Below are positions 1 through 5,671 of a stretch of DNA of 5,982 nucleotides, piece after piece. Both the position numbers and the translations under genes were made by a program. Below the pieces are notes generated by a model, which made no database searches, was not told the DNA's origin, and worked only from the letters and a program-made list of their open reading frames with translations. The DNA comes from Chloroflexota bacterium (lineage in GTDB: Bacteria > Chloroflexota > Anaerolineae > Anaerolineales > Villigracilaceae). The stretch spans positions 1-5,982 of the forward strand of contig VGOX01000154.1 of the NCBI GenBank assembly GCA_016875755.1, read 5' to 3'. Within the stretch, counting starts at the first letter, position 1. The number at the start of each line of letters is the position of its first letter.

Positions 1-852
1 GCCATTGAAACAAAAATGGAAAAAACTACCCCAGGTCATTACATGGCGAAAGCCGTTGTAGATATTGCCTTGCACGACCTGAATGCCAAACAATTCGGTG
101 TTCCGCTTTATCAATTGCTTGGCGGAAAATTCCACGACAGCGTGCCACTTATCGGTGCAATTGGTATTAGCGACACCGAGCGCATGATTCGTGAAGCGCA
201 TGAATTTGTTGAGCGGGGATTCAAAACCATTAAGATGAAAATTGGGGTCGACCCCAAATCTGACCTTGAGCGTGTAAAGGAAGTCCGCAATGCCATTGGC
301 GCTGAAATCTGCTTTCGTGTGGACGCAAATCAAGCCTGCAATCTGACCGAATACCTGCCAACTTTCCGCAAGATGGAAGTCTGTGATTTGGAATTCATCG
401 AACAGCCGCTTCCTGTCTGGGATGTGGACGGTTATCAAAAACTGTGCGCCGCGTTGGATACGCCCATCCTGATCGATGAAGGCATTTACACAGCGCACGA
501 CCTGACAACGCTCATCAAACAAGATGCTGTGGATGCGGTCAATATCAAGATTTTGAAAACGGGTCTGAGGGGTGGCAAGCGAATTGCAGCCATGGCAGAA
601 TCAGCAGGGTTGCCTTGCCTTGTTGGCAGCATGTTCGAGACGGGCATTGGCACGGCAGCGAGCATCCACTTTGCGATTTCCACTCGCAATGTAATTCATG
701 CCAGTGAGTGCATGTTCCCATTTTTGTTGGTGGAAGACATCATCGAAGGCGAGCCATACTCCATCCCACCAGCGACCTGCGCCTGGGATGTGCCGCATGG
801 AATGGGAGTGGGGGTGGAGTTGAAGATGGAGGTGGATGAAACTTTATCTTAA
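1..852 (+). CDS. Enolase-superfamily enzyme (muconate-lactonizing / mandelate-racemase type), 5' truncated by window edge
   Basis: The reading frame is open from base 1 to the TAA at 850-852. The ATG at 16 is internal, because the five codons before it are in frame and the usual N-terminal capping domain (roughly 100 residues) is missing, so the true start lies upstream. Counting from that Met, the barrel-domain catalytic set is visible: K73-M-K75 (KxK motif, second Lys the usual base), metal ligands D103 (RVDANQ), E129 (FIEQPLP) and D154 (LIDEG), K178 (NIKILK) on the opposite face, and E208 (GSMFETGIG). The motif AKAVVDIALHDL then PLYQLLGG is the standard junction into the barrel. Members abstract a proton alpha to a carboxylate and are soluble Mg-dependent enzymes. 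The K/K pattern fits the MLE subgroup: muconate cycloisomerase, dipeptide epimerase, N-acylamino-acid racemase or o-succinylbenzoate synthase. Substrate cannot be decided from sequence alone. The active site looks intact. Family assignment is secure; the specific function is unknown. Confidence 0.93.
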   Translation, partial: AIETKMEKTTPGHYMAKAVVDIALHDLNAKQFGVPLYQLLGGKFHDSVPLIGAIGISDTERMIREAHEFVERGFKTIKMKIGVDPKSDLERVKEVRNAIGAEICFRVDANQACNLTEYLPTFRKMEVCDLEFIEQPLPVWDVDGYQKLCAALDTPILIDEGIYTAHDLTTLIKQDAVDAVNIKILKTGLRGGKRIAAMAESAGLPCLVGSMFETGIGTAASIHFAISTRNVIHASECMFPFLLVEDIIEGEPYSIPPATCAWDVPHGMGVGVELKMEVDETLS

Positions 853-870
853 ACTTAACATTTTTAAGAT
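846..870 (+). terminator. Weak AT-rich inverted repeat at the end of the enolase-like gene
   Basis: ATCTTAAA (846-853) and TTTAAGAT (863-870) are perfect 8-base arms around a 9-base spacer, overlapping the stop codon. The stem is almost all A/T and no T-run follows, so it is at best a weak terminator or an RNA 3'-end stabiliser. Confidence 0.25.
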
Positions 871-1091
871 AGGCTAATATGCGCTACATCCTGGCTTCAT
901 AAGAAGAACCTATCCAGCGGGGAATGAAATATACATTTATAAGTTGATTCATTGATCTGACCCATTTGCTAATGACTTGCAAAAACCAGGTAAGACGCCT
1001 CTGCTTCAACAAGGTTAAGCTTTTGAATCTTTCCGACCATCCTATTTAGGCAAAACCAATCTCGCTGAGACCAGATACTGTGTTCCCTTGA
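853..1091. other. Gene-poor, AT-rich stretch
   Basis: I see no convincing gene, tRNA or promoter here. On the + strand, the frame starting at the ATG at 972 is interrupted by TAG (1047-1049) and TGA (1089-1091) but is in register with the open remnant that follows, so part of this stretch may be decayed coding sequence. A 92-codon frame on the - strand (969-1247, TTG start) is exactly in register with it and is probably its antisense shadow. Confidence 0.4.
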
Positions 1092-1325
1092 GATTACATC
1101 GCCAATATCATTGTATATGGCATAAAAGACCCGCCATATCTCCCTGTGCCAGCCGAATGTCAATTTGACCTTGTCGGCAGCTTGCAGCCCAGGCTGGACA
1201 ATCCGCAAGGGCTGATCTTCTGGACCGCAAATGAAGACTCCAATCAATTCCGCGTGCTCTGGCTGACAGAAGAGGTCGCGCGCTGTAAGTCAGAAGACGG
1301 GCGCTGTGATTTTTTCATTCCTTAG
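1092..1325 (+). pseudogene. Probable 3' remnant of a decayed protein-coding gene
   Basis: From 1092 to the TAG at 1323-1325 there are 77 open codons with neighbour-like codon choice (GAC, CTG, ATC, GTC) and a protein-like product: a proline-rich start, LDNPQGLIFWTANED, FRVLWLTEE, then two Cys (RCKSEDGRC) and the end DFFIP. There is no in-frame ATG; the frame is closed upstream by TGA at 1089-1091 and TAG at 1047-1049, with coding-like sequence between and before them (PISLRPDTVFP precedes the TGA). I read this as the C-terminal end of a gene that has lost its start and picked up stops. I do not recognise the family. The opposite strand also carries an open frame in exact codon register, so strand choice rests mainly on this frame continuing, still protein-like, past 1247. 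A sequencing error is an alternative explanation for the stops. Confidence 0.35.
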
Positions 1326-1340
1326 TTTGGTCAAGGGTTA

Positions 1341-1382
1341 ATAAAATCAGAGACGGGCTTGAAAGCCCGTCTCTGATTTTAT
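1341..1382 (-). terminator. Strong intrinsic terminator for the dioxygenase gene, probably bidirectional
   Basis: ATAAAATCAGAGACGGGCTT (1341-1360) is repeated as its exact reverse complement at 1363-1382, separated only by GA: a perfect 20-base inverted repeat. The GC core (GAGACGGGC) is flanked by A4 on one side and T4 on the other, so a U-run follows the hairpin on either strand. It sits 4 bp beyond the stop codon of the - strand dioxygenase gene and would also stop + strand transcription coming from the remnant at 1092-1325. Confidence 0.85.
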
Positions 1383-1386
1383 ATTG

Positions 1387-2031
1387 CTACCGTATCACAA
1401 AAGTGAAGATGCCAAGCCAGTACCCCGTCTGCTCTTGCAGGGACACGGTCAAATTTTCGACAGGCTGGTTGGGGAAATACAACTGCGATGTGAGCATCTC
1501 TCCATTGGGAGCCTGCACTTTCACATGGATGTGTTCAATGGGGCGCGATCCATATAACCCAGGCAGAACTGTTTCAAGATAATAACGCCCCTGTGCATCA
1601 GTGTATTGATTTCCGCGCAGGGTATAGCCGAGGTTGTCATAATCGCCGTTTGTATCAGCTTGCCAGAAATCAAGCCGTGCGCCAGAGATCGGCTGGCAAT
1701 TTTCATCAAGCACATAGCCGATGAGGATGAGCATCTCCCCCTCCATACCTTCTTCAAGCAGGGAGTTGCGCTCGGGGGTATTCGGTGTGTAATACGGTCC
1801 TTCCCCCTGTGTTGGAGTCAACGTGCCGTTGCAAGTTGGTGCAGGTAAAAAGGAAAATGCGTCCAACAAGTCTTCGGAGGAATCAACTGGGGGCGAAGAA
1901 ACTGCTTGCGATGTGGAAACAGGTTCGGTCGAAATTTGAAGCGGGTTTACATCCAATGCTTCAGAAGATTGAGCAGGTGTACAGGCAGCGAGTCCAAAAA
2001 TCAAGATCGAGAGTATCAGGCTTTGTTTCAT
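1387..2031 (-). CDS. Intradiol ring-cleavage dioxygenase-like lipoprotein
   Basis: This 214-residue protein starts with MKQSLILSILIFGLAAC: a short basic N-terminus, a hydrophobic stretch and a lipobox L14-A-A-C17, so it should be exported and lipid-anchored at C17. Residues about 18-60 are a Ser/Pro/Glu-rich linker. The rest (about 70-214) is an intradiol dioxygenase core: GEGPYY (76-81), the beta-sandwich segment GYVLDENCQPISGARLDFWQ, and then all four non-haem Fe(III) ligands expected for the family: Y131 (DTNGDY), Y160 (PGLYG), H167 and H169 (EHIH). R163 occupies the position of the catalytic Arg just before the His pair. Cytosolic relatives (catechol 1,2- and protocatechuate 3,4-dioxygenases) cleave catechols between the hydroxyls with O2. 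Substrate here is unknown; an extracytoplasmic aromatic or plant-derived compound is plausible. The start is supported by AAGGAG about 8 bp upstream of the ATG (reverse strand near 2039-2044). It appears monocistronic. Confidence 0.9.
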   Translation of the reverse strand: MKQSLILSILIFGLAACTPAQSSEALDVNPLQISTEPVSTSQAVSSPPVDSSEDLLDAFSFLPAPTCNGTLTPTQGEGPYYTPNTPERNSLLEEGMEGEMLILIGYVLDENCQPISGARLDFWQADTNGDYDNLGYTLRGNQYTDAQGRYYLETVLPGLYGSRPIEHIHVKVQAPNGEMLTSQLYFPNQPVENLTVSLQEQTGYWLGIFTFVIR

Positions 2032-2087
2032 TCTAAAGTCTCCTTATCACTTTGATGGAAAAACAGAAGCGGGTCTTACTGTCGATG

Positions 2088-2095
2088 AGTATAAT
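2088..2095 (+). promoter_or_regulatory. Candidate divergent promoter -10 elements between dioxygenase and MATE genes
   Basis: The 88-bp gap between two divergent genes contains TATAAT at 2090-2095, a perfect -10 facing the MATE gene, about 25 bp before its GTG start. On the other strand, TATACT (complement of 2088-2093) is a good -10 facing the dioxygenase gene, about 57 bp before its ATG. The two share the TATA core. I find no convincing -35 for either, so activity may need an activator or the match may be partly chance. Confidence 0.4.
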
Positions 2096-2119
2096 CGGCA
2101 GGTTACTTATGGAGACATC

Positions 2120-3499
2120 GTGTTGAGAACCATTCTAAATCATTACAGCGACCGTGAATATTTTTCGAGCATTTGGAAGATCGGCTTTCCGATCTTTGTG
2201 CAGCAGCTTGCCTTTGCCGCATTGAACATGCTTGGCGTGGTGTTCGTTGGACAAAAAGGAGAGACAGCTGTTGCCGCAGTGGGGCTGGCGGGACAGGTTG
2301 CGTTTTTGTTAAACCTTGTGCATTTTGGCGTGATCAGCGGCGCGGCGATGTTCACAGCACAGTTTTGGGGCAAGGGCGATATTGCAAACTTGCGGCATGT
2401 TTTGGGGTTGTGTCTTGCGCTGGCGGTTTCGGTTAGTTTGATCTTTCTCGCACTCGCGCAGTTCCTGCCTGAAGGCATCCTGCGAATTTATTCCGAAGAT
2501 GAAGCCGTGATCTCGCTGGGCGCAGATTACATTCGCACGTTTTCATGGACATTTCTTTTCTTTGCGATCACCTTCAGTTTTTCAATGGTGATGCGGTCGA
2601 CGGGAAATGTCAAACTGCCGACCTTCATCAGCGTGTGCGCGTTGGGCATCAGTACCTTTCTTTCGTACGCGCTGCTCTTTGGGAAATTCGGGCTTCCTGA
2701 ATTGGGAGTGAACGGTGTGGCATGGGCATCCGTCATTGCGCGCGGACTGGAATGTGCCGCACTGCTGATTCTGATCTACGCATCAAAATCCCCCGTAGCT
2801 GGTTTACCCAGAGAATTATTCGACTTCGACCTGGCATTTGTCGGCAGGGTCATTCGCCCATTGATGCCTGTCATCTTGAATGAACTGTTTTGGTCACTGG
2901 GCATTACGACCTACAGCGTCATTTATGGACGCATGGGCACAGACTCGATCGCGGCGATCAACATCGTCGGCTCGGTGGAACAGGTGGCATTCACACTCTT
3001 TATCGCCATTTCGAATGCCACATCGGTCAATGTGGGCAACCGCATCGGCGCAGGCAAAGAGGACGAGGCATACATCTATGCGGGGCGCTCACTCGGGCTG
3101 GGATTCGTCGGCGGCATCGTGGTCGGCATTTTGTTGCAGGTCATCAAAGCGCCCGTGCTGACGTTGTACAACGTCTCGCCCGAAGTGATTCAGAATGCCA
3201 GCATCATCCTGTTGGTTTCTGGCATCTTCCTCCCCATTCGCATTAACAATATGACCGTGGTGGTCGGCATCCTGCGGGCAGGCGGCGACACCAAATTCTC
3301 GATGTTCCTCGATGGCATCGTGATCTGGATCGTAGGTGTGCCGCTGGCAGCCTTGGGCGCGTTCGTATTTGGTTTCCCTGTGTACTTCGTCTATCTCTGC
3401 GCGATGGTGGAGGAAATGACAAAATGGTTCCTCGGTCTCTGGCGCTACCGCTCCCGCAAGTGGATCAACAACCTCGCAAATCAGATGGACAAGGTGTAA
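2120..3499 (+). CDS. MATE-family multidrug/cation efflux transporter
   Basis: A complete 459-residue inner-membrane protein of typical MATE length, expected to have 12 transmembrane helices in two six-helix lobes (about 1-230 and 235-459). The lobes show the internal repeat: N-lobe VGQKGETAVAAVGLAGQV (43-60) and MRSTGNVKLP (158-167) correspond to C-lobe YGRMGTDSIAAINIVGSV (269-286) and LRAGGDTKFSM (385-395). The loop VNVGNRIGAGKEDEA (303-317) and the C-terminal EEMTKWFLGLWRYRSRKWINNL segment are also family hallmarks. MATE proteins export cationic drugs or metabolites using a Na+ or H+ gradient; the substrate and coupling ion cannot be read here. The start is GTG at 2120 with GGAG at 2111-2114; a TTG one codon later (2123) would give better spacing and is a fair alternative. 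No strong terminator follows, so transcripts may run into the leader region of the ABC exporter gene. Confidence 0.95.
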   Translation: MLRTILNHYSDREYFSSIWKIGFPIFVQQLAFAALNMLGVVFVGQKGETAVAAVGLAGQVAFLLNLVHFGVISGAAMFTAQFWGKGDIANLRHVLGLCLALAVSVSLIFLALAQFLPEGILRIYSEDEAVISLGADYIRTFSWTFLFFAITFSFSMVMRSTGNVKLPTFISVCALGISTFLSYALLFGKFGLPELGVNGVAWASVIARGLECAALLILIYASKSPVAGLPRELFDFDLAFVGRVIRPLMPVILNELFWSLGITTYSVIYGRMGTDSIAAINIVGSVEQVAFTLFIAISNATSVNVGNRIGAGKEDEAYIYAGRSLGLGFVGGIVVGILLQVIKAPVLTLYNVSPEVIQNASIILLVSGIFLPIRINNMTVVVGILRAGGDTKFSMFLDGIVIWIVGVPLAALGAFVFGFPVYFVYLCAMVEEMTKWFLGLWRYRSRKWINNLANQMDKV

Positions 3500-3540
3500 T
3501 ACAAAGGGTTAAAAGGAACCCGAAGAAAGAAAAATCATCC

Positions 3541-3570
3541 TTGACACATTTTCGTTTACGGGTGTAAACT
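3541..3570 (+). promoter_or_regulatory. Strong sigma70-type promoter with overlapping palindromic operator candidate
   Basis: A perfect -35 TTGACA (3541-3546) is followed after 18 bp by TAAACT (3565-3570), or after 16 bp by TGTAAA (3563-3568). The palindrome GTTTAC-GGGT-GTAAAC (3554-3569; 6-base arms, 4-base centre) covers the spacer and -10, exactly where a dimeric repressor would block RNA polymerase. Transcription would start near 3577 and run into the small ORF at 3621 and the terminator at 3727. Promoter call fairly firm; operator is inference. Confidence 0.65.
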
Positions 3571-3620
3571 CATCTGGCTTTAATAAAAAAGCAAATCTCA
3601 AAGAAAGGAGCGCCCTCTTG

Positions 3621-3698
3621 ATGAGCAACACAATCTTCTTTATCCCCGATGCAGTTGGCAAATTGCCTTCTCGGAGTGCGCCTGTAGACCGAATCTAA
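3621..3698 (+). CDS. 25-residue small ORF, candidate leader peptide of the ABC exporter gene
   Basis: ATG at 3621 opens a 25-codon frame ending at TAA 3696-3698. Its ribosome binding site AAAGGAG (3604-3610) lies 10 bp upstream; a TTG at 3618 is an alternative start at 7 bp. The peptide begins MSNTIFFIPD, has a neutral to slightly basic middle (GKLPSRS) and ends PVDRI; there is no transmembrane segment or signal peptide. It lies between a strong promoter and an intrinsic terminator that precedes the ABC exporter ORF. That placement fits a leader peptide whose translation controls read-through into the transporter gene, as for bmrB before bmrCD in Bacillus subtilis. I do not recognise the peptide, and it could instead be a free-standing small protein or the whole unit a small RNA. 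Codons 18-21 contain the proposed antiterminator strand (3674-3682). Confidence 0.5.
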   Translation: MSNTIFFIPDAVGKLPSRSAPVDRI

Positions 3699-3741
3699 GG
3701 TCTCTTTCTGTCCCCTGTTTGTTTTGGGCTGTGGCGCATTC
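3674..3741 (+). promoter_or_regulatory. Candidate antiterminator helix
   Basis: GAGTGCGCC (3674-3682), inside the small ORF, can pair with GGCGCATTC (3733-3741) over nine contiguous positions (eight Watson-Crick, one G-U). The second strand includes four bases of the terminator's 5' arm, its loop and the first base of its 3' arm, so the two structures exclude each other. A ribosome on the small ORF would decide which forms. This is read by eye and not folded; a GC-rich 9-bp match could be chance. Confidence 0.4.
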
Positions 3742-3760
3742 GCCGCAGCCTTTTTTGTTT
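3727..3760 (+). terminator. Intrinsic terminator upstream of the ABC exporter gene (attenuator candidate)
   Basis: GGCTGTGGCG (3727-3736) pairs with CGCCGCAGCC (3741-3750) over ten positions (one U-G) around a CATT tetraloop, followed by T6GT3. This is a textbook rho-independent terminator. It lies 28 bp past the small ORF stop and about 60 bp before the ABC exporter ATG with no other promoter evident between, so the transporter needs read-through. Confidence 0.88.
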
Positions 3761-3768
3761 AATTGTTG

Positions 3769-3812
3769 CCCCCTCACCCCCTGCCCCTCTCCCAATTGGG
3801 GAGAGGGGGGAG
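3769..3812 (+). repeat. C/G-rich palindromic repeat abutting the ABC gene's ribosome binding site
   Basis: CCCCTCTCCC (3784-3793) and GGGAGAGGGG (3799-3808) form a 10-bp hairpin with loop AATTG, preceded by CCCCCTCACCCCCTG. Sequences of this type are dispersed intergenic palindromes in many bacterial genomes (recalled knowledge, not searched). The 3' arm runs straight into GGGGGGAG (3805-3812), the best ribosome binding site for the ATG at 3821, so hairpin formation could partly hide it. Confidence 0.6.
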
Positions 3813-3820
3813 AAACCAAG

Positions 3821-5662
3821 ATGAACACTACCACCACCTCCCCATACTTTGACTTCCGCAATGCCTTGAGCGAGAACCGTCTACTCGGTCTGTGGCGCAT
3901 GATGACCGATTATCGCTTCCCGTACATTGCTGCGACAGCCTCGCTTGCAATTTCCGCGCTGGCGAAGACCTCCGTGTATTTACTGTTGCGCTACTTTGCC
4001 GACGATGTGCTTGGGCAGGGTGCGATGCTCGGGACGACGATGACTCAAACCTTCCTTTGGATCGGTCTGGGATTCATCCTGCTGGCATTTGTGGAAGGCG
4101 GCGGCGCGTTTCTTTCTGGACGTTTGGCTGCCTACACCGCCGAGGGCATTACCCGCCGTTTGAGAGACTTTCTCTTCGACCACATTCAGCGTTTGAGTTT
4201 TTCATATCACAGCGCCACCCCCACAGGCGACTTGATCGAACGCGTGACTTCCGATGTGGATGCCCTGCGCCGCTTCTTCTCAGAACAAGCCATCGGCGTG
4301 GGGCGCATCGTGCTGTTGTTCTTCATCAACTGGTTCGCGATCCTGTATATCAATGTGAAACTGGGCTGGCTTTCCGTCATCGTCATTCCGCCGATTTTGT
4401 TGGTGTCGCTGTGGTTCTTCAAGAAAGTGACCAAAGCCTACGAAGATTATCAGGCGCAGGAAGCCATCCTCTCGACCACCCTGCAGGAGAATCTGACAGG
4501 TGTGCGTGTGGTCAAAGCCTTTGCGCGGCAGGATTACGAAAAGGAAAAATTCGACAAGGATAATTGGGGCAAGTACATCAAAGGCAAGTTTCTGTTATTG
4601 ATGCACTCGCTCTTCTGGCCTCTTTCGGATATTGTCCTTGGCGCGCAGATGCTGTTCGGCTTTGTCTATGCTGCGTTCATGGCGATCAATGGTGAAATCA
4701 CCGTCGGTGACTATGTCGCTTATGTCGGGTTGGTGGTCTGGTTGATCTTCCCCATTCGCAATCTGGGGCGCATCATTGTGCAGACCTCCACGGGGATGGT
4801 CTCATATCAACGGCTGATGGACATCACCAAACAGGCGCGGGAAGATCTTGACGGAGGCAGCATCCAGCCTACAGGTCCAGTGCGAGGCGAGATCGAGTTC
4901 AAGGACGTCTCGTTTATCTATTCCGATGGGACGCATGAAGTCATCAAGGACGTTTCGTTCCACATCCAGCCTGGACAGTCGATAGGCCTGCTTGGCTCCA
5001 CGGGTTCAGGTAAAACGTCGCTTGTAAATTTGCTGCCACGCTTCCATGACTACACCAGCGGCAAAATCCTTGTCGATGGCGTGGACTTGAAGGATTATCC
5101 GCGCAAGTATTTGCGTGAACAGATCGGCATTGTGCAGCAAGAACCGTTCCTGTTCAGCCGCTCGATCCGCGAGAACATTTTGTATGGCGTGGGACGTAAG
5201 GTGACGCAGGACGAGATCGAAGCCGCCGCGAAGGCTGCCGCCGTGCATGATGTGATCGTTGGGTTCCCCGATGGCTACAACACTGTCGTCGGCGAGAAGG
5301 GTGTGACCCTCTCTGGCGGACAGAAGCAGCGCGTGACCGTTGCGCGTACGATTCTGAAGAATCCGCGCATTTTGATCCTGGATGACTCCACATCATCGGT
5401 GGATACCGAGACGGAAGCGTCCATCCGCGAGGCGCTGAACGAGTTGATGGAGCATCGCACGACCTTCATCATCGCGCACCGCATTCAATCCGTGATGAAC
5501 GCTGACCTGATCCTTGTACTGGATAAAGGCAAGGTCGTTCAGAAAGGCACGCATGAGGACTTGCTAAAAGATGAAAATGGTATGTACCACAAAATTTATG
5601 ACATCCAGACGCGGATTGATGAAGAGCTGGAGCAGGAAATAAGGATGAATGAGGAAGGATAA
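3821..5662 (+). CDS. ABC exporter half-transporter (TMD-NBD) with degenerate Walker B, BmrC/YheI-like
   Basis: A complete 613-residue inner-membrane protein. The frame is open back to a TTG at 3719, but that stretch crosses the terminator and repeat; ATG 3821 with GGGGGGAG 8 bp upstream is the sensible start. An N-terminal six-helix type I exporter domain (about 34-320; long cytoplasmic loops, LQENLTGVRVVKAFARQ at 221-237) is followed by the ATPase domain: Walker A G392-S-T-G-S-G-K398-T, Q-loop VQQEP (438-442), signature LSGGQ (497-501), Walker B ILIL-D521, D-loop SSVD (525-528) and H-loop H553. The residue after the Walker B Asp, normally the catalytic Glu, is D522. This is typical of one half of heterodimeric exporters (TM287, BmrC), whose partner supplies the competent site. 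No partner gene lies next to it here. Substrate unknown; multidrug or lipid export is likely given the adjacent MATE gene. It probably depends on read-through of the upstream attenuator. Confidence 0.93.
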   Translation: MNTTTTSPYFDFRNALSENRLLGLWRMMTDYRFPYIAATASLAISALAKTSVYLLLRYFADDVLGQGAMLGTTMTQTFLWIGLGFILLAFVEGGGAFLSGRLAAYTAEGITRRLRDFLFDHIQRLSFSYHSATPTGDLIERVTSDVDALRRFFSEQAIGVGRIVLLFFINWFAILYINVKLGWLSVIVIPPILLVSLWFFKKVTKAYEDYQAQEAILSTTLQENLTGVRVVKAFARQDYEKEKFDKDNWGKYIKGKFLLLMHSLFWPLSDIVLGAQMLFGFVYAAFMAINGEITVGDYVAYVGLVVWLIFPIRNLGRIIVQTSTGMVSYQRLMDITKQAREDLDGGSIQPTGPVRGEIEFKDVSFIYSDGTHEVIKDVSFHIQPGQSIGLLGSTGSGKTSLVNLLPRFHDYTSGKILVDGVDLKDYPRKYLREQIGIVQQEPFLFSRSIRENILYGVGRKVTQDEIEAAAKAAAVHDVIVGFPDGYNTVVGEKGVTLSGGQKQRVTVARTILKNPRILILDDSTSSVDTETEASIREALNELMEHRTTFIIAHRIQSVMNADLILVLDKGKVVQKGTHEDLLKDENGMYHKIYDIQTRIDEELEQEIRMNEEG

Positions 5663-5671
5663 AGGATGAAT
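5641..5671 (+). repeat. Direct repeat of a ribosome-binding-site/start-like sequence
   Basis: AAGGATGAAT occurs at 5641-5650 and again at 5662-5671, 21 bp apart. The first copy encodes the last residues of the ABC exporter (RMN), the second supplies the ATG of the four-helix-bundle gene. Between them lies the AGGAAGG ribosome binding site. It looks like a small tandem duplication around the gene junction. Confidence 0.5.

Noticed and set aside
969..1247. 92-codon - strand frame as a real gene
   Set aside because: It begins with TTG, has no recognisable motif, and is the exact in-register antisense of a more protein-like + strand frame that continues beyond it. Kept only as an alternative in the findings.
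1..2031. Catechol pathway (muconate cycloisomerase plus catechol dioxygenase) from the enolase-like and dioxygenase genes
   Set aside because: The genes are on opposite strands, separated by a terminator and a remnant, and the dioxygenase is an exported lipoprotein. The substrate of the enolase-like enzyme is undetermined, so the link is not supported.
3506..3521. GGGTT-AAAAGG-AACCC hairpin as terminator of the MATE gene
   Set aside because: Only a 5-bp stem and followed by an A-rich stretch, not T's, on the + strand. Too weak to call.
3686..3703. AGACC/GGTCT hairpin after the small ORF as part of the attenuator
   Set aside because: A 5-bp stem with an 8-base loop overlapping the stop codon; could form but does not compete clearly with the other helices.
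3719..3820. N-terminal extension of the ABC exporter from TTG 3719
   Set aside because: It would translate the terminator and the C/G-rich palindrome (PLTPCPSPNWGEGG). ATG 3821 has a good ribosome binding site and gives the normal family N-terminus.
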